DNA of 64,000 nucleotides, taken from positions 3,285,427-3,349,426 of the forward strand of contig NW_024037064.1 of assembly GCF_015706575.1 (NCBI RefSeq), read 5' to 3'. Each line of letters begins with the position of its first letter. Position 1 is the first letter of the stretch. This DNA is from Patiria miniata. Taxonomy: Eukaryota; Echinodermata; Asteroidea; Valvatida; Asterinidae. This document shows, piece after piece, positions 34,331 through 46,456 of the stretch. Below the pieces are notes generated by a model. The model saw only the letters and a list, made by a program, of their open reading frames with translations, searched no databases and had not been told where the DNA came from. Made by a program: the position numbers and the translations under genes.

Positions 34331-35043
34331 ACATACATCATCAGTTACTTATTACTCATAAGTATTGAGGAGACATTATGATAAAGTCGTCATTTGGTGT
34401 TCAAAATGTTTTCTTTCGTTTGTATATCTTACGAACGAACAAGCTAAATTCAAAATTCTTTTTTGTAAAGGTTTGGAAAGTCATAGATATGTGCACACAA
34501 TTTTAGAGGAAACAAATTGACGTTATTATGACTTCATCAAAACTTTTTTTTTTGGGGGGGGAGGGGGTGTTTGATTGTCTTAAAACCTGGACGTAGTTGA
34601 CTAGAATGCACAATGTGGAACTATTTTTTTCCAAAACGTTATTATTTTTAGAATTGAGAGAAATAAAACAACTTTTTTTATAAAGGTAAACTTTCTGCTG
34701 TTTTCAATGTTTGAAAATTTGCGAAACAATTAAAGAGAAAGTCAATTTATTACTCTCATCAGCAAAAATATTTGTTTCGTTCCTGAAATGACAGGAGGTT
34801 GTTTGGTTGTGGTTTTGTCCGACTTCCTTTCTTTAATTTGTTAGCCCAATTAAAACATTCAGCCGTGCACAATCGAAAGTAATAATATTAATGTTAATGA
34901 ACCTTTTCGTTTCTATATTAAGTTATGTGTCAGCAAAATAGTGCATAAAAAGAGTACTCTCGCGTGCTAACTCACTCAACATATTCATCTGGACCACTAT
35001 TATACAATGCACATGTTCGTGGGACACGGCGTCTCTCAGCTTC
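34331..35043. other. Anonymous; third copy of the foldback terminal motif
   Basis: taaaaagagtactctcgcgtgctaactca at about 34945-34975 repeats the TIR phrase of the neighbouring element. A block at 34800-34890 (acattcagccgtgcacaatc) is an inverted, diverged match to 33500-33570. Nothing else is recognised. Confidence 0.4.
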
Positions 35044-35080
35044 ATGATCACTGTGGTATGGATGACTTCATTTGCACCTG
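35044..35080 (+). CDS. Candidate signal-peptide first exon, weaker paralog
   Basis: From the ATG at 35044 twelve codons (MITVVWMTSFAP) plus one base lead to a good donor, CACCTG then GTAAGT. It aligns base for base with the exon at 53849-53903: both have ttcatgatc, then NNtgtggta, and exactly 37 bases from this ATG to the donor. The upstream ATG of the other copy is ACG here. This copy may use the inner ATG or be a pseudogene. Later exons were not found. Confidence 0.3.
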
Positions 35081-35827
35081 GTAAGTAGATTTTTTAGAGG
35101 TTAGAGGATATCTAACCAATTACTATACAAATCCTTTTCTGAAAATTGCGAAAATTGTTTTCACTAGAAAATGTTTAATTACTTTCCTCCTTGTATTATT
35201 TTGTTTAGTTAAAAGTGGAACTATATATCTATCAAATGTATTACTTTAGGTAAAACAGTATAGGACAGTAGTAGTTCTATTTATGTAATTGCTTTGGAAT
35301 CGTTTCAAGGGCAAGGTTTTTTAGGCAAAAGTTCCCACTTTTGAATAATCTGATGTTTAGTTAAAGTTTTAAGTTTAAATATAAACCGTTTTGAAGAAAG
35401 TTCGCAGAGAATTATTGTCAAAGCTTCCCCCAAAAAAGTGGTATTTAAAGCCCGATCACCGAACATGAGTCATCACAAAATAAGCTCCCAAAAATGTCAC
35501 TCAATACTAGCAATTTTATTTCATTGGGGACATACTTCTTTTTACACTACTGGTCGGATTTTGGTTCTTATATTTTCATGTTCCAGAAAGCTGCAAGGCA
35601 TTGATACAAACTGAGGGCTTATGGCCACACCCCCTTCCACGCTTTTTGGGCCGCTCTTTAGTAAATTAGTCCGATCTAAAATCACTCTAAAGTTATTTTT
35701 CCATTATCTGCAAGTGCAAAGCTATCAAGCAAAACTGGTTTCGTTCTTGTTCTCAAAATTTTAAATCAATGTAAAATTGTCCCCATTTGACATGGAGCCA
35801 GTGAGGCTCGGTCTGATCTAGCGAAGC
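35081..35827. other. Dispersed repeat hosting the TTAA element
   Basis: From about 35625 (cacgctttttgggccgctct, then ttatctgcaagtgcaaagct and tggtttcgttcttgttctca) the sequence belongs to a dispersed family. Relatives occur inverted at 39400-39735 and, direct, at 50430-51190. It has no coding. Confidence 0.5.
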
Positions 35828-36050
35828 TTAAAACCGGCCTCAGGTCGACCTGCGATTTGCTTGCGCCACGACGGAACCGTCTGCATCAAGCAGAAAAATA
35901 ATGTCCAAGTGACCAAAACTGAGAAATCGTGTGATTCTCTTGAACCAGCGGCATCGCATCCTGATGTAAAATAATCGCAACCAAACTCATGTCACCCATG
36001 ATTCGGTTCGAACCATAATCAGCGCGCATTCCCCTGATACGGTCTGAAAG

Positions 36051-37027
36051 CAGTGTTGTAGTACTCGTACTCGGTACTCGTACTCGAGTACTTTTTTCGA
36101 GTACTTTTTTGAAGTACTTGTACTCGTACTCGCACTCGAATGTCAAAGTACTCGTACTCGAAGTGACGGTACTCGTACTCGGGCAGCAAAGTACTCGTAC
36201 TCGAACAGCAGTACTCGGGAAAAAATGGTATATTATAGCTTCACTTAGGCGGGCGGGCTAAATACCCCCTGTTCATTTACCGTGGGACGGTATTGTTATT
36301 GAGGAAGTGTGGGACCCTTCAAGCCAAAGCGGGAGACGGTCCACGCATGAACGCACACGTTACAGCCGTGCATGGTAACGGTTTGCAGTGGGGCTTGTAT
36401 GTTTAGGGCAGACAAAAGATCAGAGGATTAGCAATGTACCAGGTCTTTGCGGTCGGTGAGTAGAAGCCGCCACTGATGGGTATGAAACCGCAGGATTTAT
36501 TGTTATAAAAATGGTTATTTGTAGCGGGAGCCGGGAGTGCCAACCGTGGGACGGTTTGTAGAAACAGGTCACCCGCTTTCTTTTCAAGCGGGAGCCGATA
36601 AAAGAGGGGCTCAATTGAAAGCGGCTCCCGGTAAGTGAACAGGGGGTATTTAGCCTGTCCGCCTTACATTGGCATTATTTTATCGATACTTTCAGTTTGA
36701 AATGGTTGATTTGCTTGTGGAGAAATGGAGATTTCCTGATTTCCCTCTGTACCGGCCGGACAAACACAATAACAGCTAGCCGTGAGTGGGTCTGCATATC
36801 GGTCTGACTAGGCCTGGCGGGGCCAATTACGCACAATGAACCATTTGCCGTATGGCCGTATTCGAAAATGCTCGTACTCGTACTCGTACTCGGAAGTACA
36901 AGTACTCGTACTCGGAGACCCGTTCTTTTACTCAGAGGTACAAGTACTCGTACTCGTACTCGTACTCGGCAGCCTAAGTACTCGGCAGTATTCGGTACTC
37001 GGAAAAAAGTACTCGACTACAACACTG
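36051..37027. mobile_element. hAT-like MITE with (TACTCG)n arms
   Basis: The ends are cagtgttgtagt and ctacaacactg. They are followed inward by degenerate tactcg arrays (36061-36215 and 36868-37015) in mirrored orientation. Eight bases on the left (tctgaaag) and right (tcttacag) agree at six positions, as expected of an aged 8-bp hAT target duplication. CAGTG ends also suit hAT. It is nested in the TTAA element and itself contains 36244-36667. Confidence 0.6.
36244..36667. mobile_element. Innermost TIR element of the nest
   Basis: The left end cttaggcgggcgggctaaat (and accccctgttcatttacc) is mirrored by ggtaagtgaacagggggtat and ttagcctgtccgccttac, giving 38-bp TIRs with few mismatches. Inside, gtgggacggt occurs twice. 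No coding. Confidence 0.55.
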
Positions 37028-37516
37028 TCTTACAGGTAAATGCGGCATTCCCATTCACAAATACTTTGAGTCCAAAAGTCGACACAAGTCAAAAATTATA
37101 CGTTTCCAACAATTTTATTTTGAACAGTTTTATTTCATTTCTTTTAAACACCCCTCTAGCTATGGTATGTAATATCCTCTCGCGAGAAGTAGTAAACAAT
37201 CTTCTTATATGGTGATTGGCACGCGTGCGTGTAGTGTGCTGATTGGCTACAAAATTGAAAAAGGATGATCTTGATGCGCACACGATCGCGACGTTGTCGT
37301 AGAGAAGTTGATTTTTTTTCTACAGTTGCGACTGTTGATTTTTTGAGCGCCGACTAATGCTGATCGTCTAAATTTCGTCGCAGTTACAATCAGGTCCAAA
37401 AAAATCGGTGACTGAAATGTTCCCAACGATCGTAGCTCAGACAGACGCAGCTTGATCCTTAAAGTCAGTCGCTGACTGATCTGCGTCGTCTCAAGGTCGA
37501 CCTGAGGCCGGTTTAA

Positions 37517-40500
37517 GACTGGCTATTCTGTGATCAAGGTCGATGATACTACGCTAGAGATTTCTTCCAAAAACCCTATCCAGCTCTGTTTCATTTATTT
37601 TCTTCGATTGATGATAGCTTCGGTGTGGATTTTGCTTGATACCACTCTTGCTCTCGCTCTTTTTGAGGAATTTTACAGTAGGAAAATGAAATTATATAGG
37701 GTGTCCCAACAATGTCCCTCTCGAGGGTGTACCGAATCCTCGTAATTTGAGGGGGGGGGGGATCAAATTCAAATAGAGAATTGATGAGCCCAAACATGTT
37801 CTTTCTTGTGTGAAGTCTTTTTGGATTCGGTTCAGTGGGTTTTTGAACAAAGGTCATTAGTGTAACACCAGTCCATTTTGTTACCAAAGGCTGTATGCTA
37901 AATTCGTTGTCCAGCAATTTGTTTTTTTCCACGGTTTTTATGATTACTTTCGTTAATATGAACCATATGACAATTAGTCCGTCAATCTGGTACCAAATAA
38001 TCCAGTGTCTGGTGGATTTTATGCGCTTCGGTACTGCATTAGAAAAACACAGACATGCACGCGACTACCGTTTTCTGGATTTAATTGGTCAGGCAATTAA
38101 GGAACAAAAATGCATTTTTTAAGTGCCACTCTCATATATAATGAACCGCAGACTGGATGTCTAGGCGTACATGCTTGTACCGTATGATTGCTGGCCGACT
38201 GGTTGGGGCATGATCGATGTTGCCGGGACATGGCTTTGAATTCCCGTGCCATGCCCATGGTGTATCTACCACGGAGGGGATGGGGGGGGGGGGGCGTTGA
38301 GAAGGCGTTGTGGAAGAAGGCGGCGCACGCCCCCCCCCTTCCCAAAAAATAAATAAATAAATAAATCGCTGTCCCCCCCCCCCTACTGGGAATTAGGCAA
38401 TCGGAAAAGAAAAATCACGAAACCATGATTAGCGCCCCCATTGAAATATGGTGTTCAGTAACACCACCCTATTTGATTTTACTGAGGCCGGTCTCCTGTA
38501 AAAAAATATCTTCCTTTGAACACAAGGAAATTTGGGCGCCCCTCCACTGTAATAATCAGCCCCCCCCCCCCCTCCCCCACACACCCACCCCTCCCACTCA
38601 GCCCCTTAGGATGAGAACCCTTGCTACGTCGCTGAGAGCAGGGAGCACACTGTTGACTTGCAGGCCGACTGGTGGGGACAGACTTGATGTGCTGGATGTG
38701 GTAGGGCCTAGGCCTATGTCCTATTCTCCATGTTAGTAGCATGCCAACTGCTGAGGGTCGCCGGTCGACAACTCTCTGTACTCAGTAGGCTGACGGCGGA
38801 CTCTGGACTTGCCTCGCTTGCCAAGCTTAGCTCCAACCGGTAGCGTTTTAGTGTCCACGGTTGCTTTCGGCAACTCCCGACAATTGTTAGAACGCTGCTT
38901 TAATACGTTTATGGCTCCTGACAAAGAGCATCATGGTTCTCGTCTGCTCGACCAAGCGCGTAGAGCGGTACTTGTGGGACTTGACAACATCCAAGGGGAA
39001 GGGGGGGGGTTGCAAGTCGACTCCGCGATATGGGGGCAATCTTTATTTTTATCACCTTACTCTACGTCGGTAAAACCTCGCTCCCTGGTATTGCTCTCAT
39101 GAAATCCCGATCCTTTCTAGCACTTTAATCCCAATAATAGCTCATGAAAAGTAGGATAAGTAAACTTCCCTACTGCAAAATCATTCAAAAAGAGCGAAAA
39201 CGGAGCCCAAAAATGCTTGAATGTATAAAGCAAAAACCACAACAAAACTATCATCATGATGCGAAAACAGACCGAGACAGAGAGCTTGATCAGGTTTAAT
39301 AAAAAAATTCGGGAGCAAATCCTCTTATAGTACCATAGCGTAGCATCACCGGCCAGATCACAGAGAGGCCAGTCTAAAAGTTCCTTAGATCAGATTGAAG
39401 CTCACTGGCGCCATGCTAAATGGGGCCAATTTAACATTTACTCTAATTTTGAGAACAAGAACGAAACCAGTTTTTTGATAGCTTGACACTTGCAGATAAT
39501 GGAAATATAACTAAACAGTGATTTCAGATCAGACTAAGAAACTTCAGAGCGGAAAATTAATTCCTAATGTACACGAACATGAAAGTGCGCATGAGAGTGC
39601 CGACCTACAGATCGAATTGAATCTTTACGGATGTACAGGAAAATTAAGAATGAGAAAATGCAAACCCTTTTTTTATTGATGCCTTGGCAGTTGTAGGAAA
39701 TGATTGATTTTAGATCACACTAATTAACTTAAGAGCGGTGCTAAAAAGTACATTTCGCTTATACCATCGCATGCCCCCTTTTTTAAATGTCCAATTTACA
39801 AATCAGTGTTATATATACACCACTCACAAAACGTGTTCACGAAACGTTTGTTATGAACATGTTACAAAAATTAATGATATCGCACACACATCTATTGTTC
39901 GCTTTTGTGCGCGCTACGGTTTATGAAAGCAAAGTATTAACCGAGGACCTGAATAATAATGGGAGAGCATTTTATTACATGTGATTGGCTTTTTCGCAAA
40001 TTTGCGAAAAAAAACCCTTTGTTTTTGTGGCTTTCCGCATATTTGCGGATAACCTCAGAATAACCGCTTTTCCGTATAGTTGCGGAGTTAGATTATTGCA
40101 GTTTGAAATCGCGTATGGTTTTAGTTTTCCTACTAGGTCATTATTATACGTTTTAGACCCTATTGGACCAATCTCACTTTGTCAGGTTTCCTTTTTGAGC
40201 TGTATTTTGCATTGTTTTTCATCTATTTTCTGTATAAGTAAACAGTATAAGCACAGGTTAAAATGAAGGTGACGTCGTGATGACGTCATCGTGCAATTTT
40301 ATATGAAAATTTGATTTTTTGTGGACCTTTTAGCCATAGCTCACGAACGAATCCTGACGTCATCATGAGTCATCACAAATGTTATTTTTGAAAACAGTTA
40401 TAGGAGTAAGTCCGATCCGCATGAAAATTGGTGGATAGGTATTTAATGGTACTAGTATGCAATTTTCGATTCAGTAGTTTTTTATGATTTTGTTTTTATA

Positions 40501-41005
40501 TTTGCATTTTTGCATATTTTATTCCGCTTCAAAATTGTATGTAAACTTTCATCGGATTGACTTCAAACCTGGTACTAACCAAGACTACAATGCAAAAAAA
40601 ATACATTGACAAGTGCTGTCAAAAAGAAGTCATGAAGATGATTGATGATCTTCCAAACTTATGTAAAAGTGGTGTACAAATTAAGAAAGAATAGTTCTGA
40701 TCCTCACCTGACTCTTTTTAATTATTCCCTGCAAAATTACTACGCGCGCTGTTTTCAACATTAACGTAGTTTTGCTGTACCGCGAGTAATCACACGATCG
40801 TTCACGCACTTCACCACGTGCACGAACTTACACATTTTGAATTCAGTCTCATAATATGTATTCAGTACGTTAGCCTTTGTTAAAGGCTAAAAGGTTTATT
40901 ACAACTTGAAGTGCACGTATGTACGTACATTTATCGTACGTATAACAGCGGAAGCTGGGGTGTAATTAAAAAAGGACTATGCACATGCGTAGTGAGTGTT
41001 CATAT
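37517..41005. other. Anonymous, with G/C homopolymers, palindromes and dispersed repeat
   Basis: G- or C-runs occur at 37748-37760, 38279-38294, 38331-38338, 38375-38384 and 38561-38572, and an (aaat)n tract at 38347-38366. An inverted copy of the 35.6-kb repeat family spans 39400-39735. Short palindromes stand at 39989-40011 (tttttcgcaaatttgcgaaaaa) and 40034-40050 (tccgcatatttgcgga). Around 40265-40400 gatgacgtcatc motifs recall the Helitron modules. No gene is recognised. Confidence 0.4.
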
Positions 41006-42037
41006 TGTGGCGGGAACCCCCGGGCAAACCCAAGTCTGTTAGGATAAGTCCGACTCCTAGTGGGGTGAAGACATTCTTCCCAAGCCAAGGCTCTTCCGTA
41101 GACGAGAGATCACTCAGAGCGACCTTCAAGGCTAAGGGTGCAGGTCCGTTTTGGTGGAAATCTACCGCCCGATTATGAATGAGTGTTGATTATTTATCTC
41201 TGTTCATTAATTGCACAATAAACCTGTAAACATAAACACCGGAAGCAGAATCGTCGGTAATCTCAAGCAATAATGATCATAATTTATTCAACAATAATCA
41301 GGTACATTAATTAGCATGTGATTCGGTGGGTTGTTTTATTAACAGGGTCTTTCTTTACTGGAGATAGCCCGCTGCTTGCCTATGCAACAACGCACACAGC
41401 ATTAAGCACTAGACAACAATGGCAGCAATGAGCAACTTTGCACAGCGCTAGTAATGAATCGCTAAGTTAGCAAAACACAGCGTCACAAGCGCACAACAGC
41501 CGCTTAGCAATGTATACAGTCCTATAGCAGGGTACCCGCTACGCCGTGCGTGTAAGCCAGAATTCAGCTACACATACCAGCGCAACCCCAGTACAGCTAC
41601 ACATACTTTGTACACAAATCGCCTAAGCAATTACACATAAGCAGAGCACAAGTAATTTCCCTACTTCCCTGCCCGCTGTCGCAGCTACACCCGGCACTCA
41701 ACACCGAAAACAGCTGAGCCCCAAAACTATACACTCAACCAGCTATAGTATAGTATCTCACCTAACAACGATCCCCACAACTGTATCAATCAGTCCAAAC
41801 AACTAAACAGAGCGCGCGTTCGCCCAGGCACGCCCTATATACCAGGTACGTGTGGACGCAAACTTACGAACCACGTGCATGTACTAACCCTATGGTGCGC
41901 TAAACTTATGGGAGTTATTGGCCAATCACGTACGCGCAGCAGCCCACGGAGCTCGTAATCTCCGCCCGGTCACTGCACACAAGTGATTAAGCGTTAGTGC
42001 TATGGTATGACGTCACAACTAAACACTTTCCGCCACA
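41006..42037 (-). mobile_element. Solo LTR, 1,032 bp, with 4-bp target duplication
   Basis: The block starts TGTGGCGG and ends CCGCCACA, the inverted TG...CA ends of an LTR, and is flanked on both sides by atat (41002-41005 and 42038-42041). No internal retrotransposon coding or second LTR adjoins it, so it is a solo LTR left by recombination. Orientation is inferred as minus: on that strand a TATA-like tatatagg (near 41835) precedes an AATAAA (near 41287), and a tgacgtca site lies in the presumed U3. Its parent family is unknown; it need not be the Gypsy remnant at 47.6-49.2 kb. Confidence 0.65.
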
Positions 42038-43720
42038 ATATCTGCACTTAATCTAGCACAATGTAAATTAACTTTCGACTGTTGTTATTGTTTTGTGTCA
42101 TTTGTTTGCAGCCAGGTCAAATGTAGTGCATATATCATGAGTTGTGACTGGTGAACGCCGTTAACGGTATTATGGTATAAATATTCACATGGTTTGGGCG
42201 TTGCACTTTACAGAATTTCATTAATTATATTGACGATATAACAAGCCCACGAGAACAGGCATGACAAGAGCGAAATTTACACACAAAGAAATACCGTTTC
42301 TTGATTCGCCGTCCAATAGATGACTTTTAGGGCGAAATTGACTCTAAAAGTAAGTTATCTTCACCCATGTGAAACTGTCTGTATTAAGAAAATATCGGGT
42401 TGAGATTTCATTTATTTAATCTATGTGTTTTGGGCGTGCATGTACATGTACGAGGAACATCACAGGTGTTGATAAAAAAAGGTTTGAATCAATTTTGCTT
42501 GTATTTTTGCATCCATTGCTGTCTACGTGGACAATAGTTCAGATTTACTATGAGTCGGTATGCTTTTAAACAAGAAATCCTAAGAAAAAACACCCTCTTG
42601 TTCTACATCTTTCAAAAAGCGCGACAAATTACACGTATTAAAAGACTAATTTTAACAGGGACGCATAAAAATGCGCGCACACTGTGAAAAGCACGCGTAT
42701 GTGTGTACATGTAGCACACGCGTATGTAAGTACAACATACATACAGTACAAGTGCATACATGCGATTTCAAAAAGTTACAAAATCTAAAATCACATGAAA
42801 ATAACACGTACATGTACATTGTAAATGCACAAGTTGGTCTACATTTGTCGCAAGAGGGCGTGCGTTTTAGGCTACATAGCTCATATCTTTAACTTAGTGT
42901 ACAGTGAATCTCTATCAAAGTCCCTGGTTGAATGGTTTCGGGACCGTTTGTCGATACGTCAAGCGAACGCGCAGCGCCAGCAAGCATCCGTTTTTAACCT
43001 ACACTAAAAGACTCAGCAGACCAAAGCCATTGGATAGCCAATTTCCATCCGAGTTTGGTCGACAAATCTCCCAGTGCTTCGCATCGGATGATACTTTTCT
43101 CAAAATATCACACCCTAATAAGGCTAGGCATCTGATTCTGTTATCCCCACAGTTGGAACACACTTTGCTACTCGAGACCATAAAGCTAGCGGAGAAATTG
43201 TGACCAAGAATCTCAACTTGGGTTTCTAAATAACCCTTAAGCGATATTACAAATAACCCTTAAGCGATATTACAGATAACCCTGAAGCGATATTTAGCAC
43301 CTAACAACCTAAAGAACCACCCACATTACTCAACTTCCTAACTACTGTGGCCAGATTGTCATGGTGGATCTCTAATGGGATCATCGAAGTTTAGGCCCCC
43401 GTGTAAAGAATACACTTTGCCAGAACTACGCTTACCAAAACATCAGCGGTAGCAAAACTGGCAAAAAAGTACGCCTATCAGCCTCTGTACAATCCCTACA
43501 TGTATGAGTAACAATGGGAATGAATGTGGGCTCTTTACTCCCCCCCCCCCCGTTGTAGCGCCCTCTACGACGCAGGCGGCATGTTTTTTAACAGATGCAC
43601 GTCGCTTACTTTCAGCTAGTTTTTCGCCAAGGTCATTGTGGCTTAGAGCTGCGAAGCAGCGAGCGACTGGAGCGAAGACTAATTCAGCGCGCACGTATGG
43701 CAAAGCCACAAGGCCTTTTT
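42038..43720. other. Anonymous sequence before the Helitron-like array
   Basis: A 21-bp phrase ataacccttaagcgatatta is repeated three times at 43228-43290. A block at 43600-43680 (cttactttcagctag, ttttcgccaaggtcattgtg, gcttaga) has an inverted relative at 47500-47570. No gene is recognised. Confidence 0.4.
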
Positions 43721-44495
43721 AGCTGTTTCGGTGACACACCGAAACAGCTCTTGTTTTCGTTAAGATTTTTTTTTTTTTTTTTTTTTTTCTTCTCCTTTTT
43801 CAGACTTTTTCTCCATAGGTTTAACACACGTTTCTTCCACCAATCCACTTTGCCACTTTTTCAAATCTGATCGATTTCAAACTTGGTACATACTTAGACC
43901 ACCACCCACAGATGGTCCTAGAGGAAATTCGTGACCGTGACGTCATCAGGTGTCGGGTTACGTCACATTAAAGATGCATTTTTCCCCATATGTTTTGTAC
44001 ACGTTTTAAAACACGCCATTCTGACCTCTTCGTAAATCTGATCGATTTCAGACTTGATACATACTTAGACCACCACCCACAGATGGTCCTAAAGGAAATT
44101 CGTGACCATGACATCATCAGGTGTCGGGTTACGTCACATTAAAGATGCATTTTTCCCCATAGGGTTTGTACACGTTTAAAACATTCTACTTTGGCACTTT
44201 CGTAAATCCGATCGATGTTAGACTTGGTACACACTTAGACTACCACCTACAGATGGTCCTAGAAGAAATTCGTGATCGTGACATCATCAGGTGTAAGGTT
44301 ACGTCACATTAAATATGCATTTTTCCCCAAGGGTTTGTACACGTTTTTCTTCAACTCATACTTTGGCACTATATGTCTGATTGACTTTTCACTTGGCAGA
44401 TGACATTCGAAGTGACTTCATCAAGTGTTCATCACGTGCACAGAGTATTTCAAATATCCGAAACAGCTTGTGTTTGTCCACAAACACATTTCTAG
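43721..44495 (+). mobile_element. Helitron-like array, unit 1
   Basis: It begins with the hairpin agctgtttcggtg/cacaccgaaacagct (43721-43749), then cttgttttcgttaag and a T-run. Three modules of about 170 bp (gtgacgtcatcaggtg or gtgacatcatcaggtg) follow. It ends in the tgtgtttgtccacaaacaca hairpin and CTAG at 44492-44495. Confidence 0.6.
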
Positions 44496-45218
44496 TTTTT
44501 TTTTTTTTTCTCTCCTCCTTTTTCAGACTTTTTCTCCATAGGTTTAACACACGTTTCTTCCACCAATCCACTTTGCCACTTTTTTAAATCCGATCGATTT
44601 CAGACTTGGTACATACTTAGACCACCACCCACAGATGGTCCTAGAGGAAATTCGTGACCTTGACGTCATCAGGTGTCGGGTTACGTCACATTAAAGATGC
44701 ATTTTTCCTCATATGTTTTGTACACGTTTTAAAACACTCCATTCTGGCCTCTTCGTAAATCAGATGGACCTCAGACTTGATACATACTTAGACCACCACC
44801 CACAGATGGTCCTAAAGGAAATTCGTGACCATGACATCATCAGGTGTCGGGTTACGTCACATTAAAGATGCATTTTTCCCCATAGGGTTTGTACACGTTT
44901 AAAACATTCTACTTTGGCACTTTCGTAAATCCGATCGACGTTAGACTTGGTACACACTTAGACTACCACCTACAGATGGTCCTAGAAGAAATTCGTGATC
45001 GTGACATCATCAGGTGTAAGGTTACGTCACATTAAATATGCATTTTTCCCCAAGGGTTTGTACACGTTTTTCTTCAACTCATACTTTGGCACTATATGTC
45101 TGATTGACTTTTCACTTGGCAGATGACATTCGAAGTGACTTCATCAAGTGTTCATCACGTGCACAGAGTATTTCAAATATCCGAAACAGCTTGTGTTTGT
45201 CCACAAACACATTTCTAG
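44496..45218 (+). mobile_element. Helitron-like array, unit 2
   Basis: It starts directly after the CTAG of unit 1 with a T-run and ctcctttttcagactttttc, lacking the 5' hairpin. It carries three internal modules, the terminal hairpin, and CTAG at 45215-45218. Confidence 0.6.
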
Positions 45219-46456
45219 TTTTTTTTTTTTTCTTCTCCTTTTTCAGACTTTTTCTCCATAGGTTTAACACACGTTTCTTCCACCAATCCACTTTGCCACT
45301 TTTTTAAATCCGATCGATTTCAGACTTGGTACATACTTAGACCACCACCCACAGATGGTCCTAGAGGAAATTCGTGACCTTGACGTCATCAGGTGTCGGG
45401 TTACGTCACATTAAAGATGCATTTTTCCTCATATGTTTTGTACACGTTTTAAAACACTCCATTCTGGCCTCTTCGTAAATCAGATGGACCTCAGACTTGA
45501 TACATACTTAGACCACCACCCACAGATGGTCCTAGAAGAAATTCGTGACCGTGACGTCATCAGGTGTCGGGTTACGTCACATTAAAGATGCATTTTTCCC
45601 CATATGTTTTGTACACGTTTTAAAACACTCCACTTTGGCCTCTTCGTAAATCCGATCGACCTCCGACTTGATACATACTTAGACCATCACCCACAGATGT
45701 TCCTCGAAGAAATTTGTCATCGTGACGTCATTAGGTGTCAGGTTACGTCACATTAAAGATGTATTTCCCCCAAAGGGTTTGTACACGTTTTAAAACACTC
45801 CGATCCACTTTGGCACTTTCGTAAATTCGATGTACTTTAGACTTGTCAGACACTTAGACCATCACCCACAGATGGTCCTAGAAGAAATTTGTGATCAAGA
45901 CGTCATCAGGTGTTGGGTTACGTCACATTTAAGATGCATTTTTCCTCATAGGGTTTGTACACGTTTTAAAACATTCTACTTTGGCACTTTCGTAAATCCG
46001 ATCAACGTTAGACTTCGTACACACTTAGACTACCACCCACAGATGGTCCTAGAAGAAATTCGTGATCGTGACATCATCAAGTGTCAGGTTACGTCACATT
46101 AAAGATGCATTTTCCCCATAGGGTTTGTACACGTTTTAAAACACTCCACTTTGGCACTTTCGTAGATTCGATGTACTTTAGACTTGGCACACACTTAGAC
46201 CGTCACCCATAGATGGTCCTAGAAGAAATTAGTCACCTAGACGTCATGAGGTGTAAGGTTACCTCACATTAAAGATGCATTTTTCCCCATAGGTGTTGTA
46301 CACGTTTTTCTTCAATGCATACTTTGGCACTATATGTCTGATTGACTTTTCTCTTGGCAGATGACATTCGAAGTGACTTCATCAAGTGTTCATCACGTGC
46401 ACAGAGTATTTCAAATATCCGAAACAGCTTGTGTTTGTCCACAAACACATTTCTAG
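45219..46456 (+). mobile_element. Helitron-like array, unit 3 (expanded)
   Basis: Same start and end as unit 2, but with six internal modules instead of three, so it is about 515 bp longer. CTAG is at 46453-46456. Confidence 0.6.

Larger units (their letters stand above)
35832..37512. mobile_element. Outer TTAA-flanked TIR element (1.68 kb) with nested insertions
   Basis: The ends aaccggcctcaggtcgacct (35832-35851) and aggtcgacctgaggccggt (37494-37512) are complementary. TTAA stands outside each (35828-35831, 37513-37516). The related sequence at 51163-51195 shows the uninterrupted site (gcaaaacTTAAgactggcc), which supports a TTAA target duplication as in piggyBac-type elements. No transposase is present, and the body holds another element at 36051-37027. 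Confidence 0.65.

Noticed and set aside
36868..37215. ORF rich in LVLVLG/TRTRT repeats
   Set aside because: It is a translation of the tactcg hexamer array at the end of the hAT-like MITE.
43595..44587. Phe-rich short ORFs in the 43.7-47.2 kb array and at 7.5 kb
   Set aside because: They are translations of the T-run and the following repeat in each Helitron-like unit and recur with every copy.
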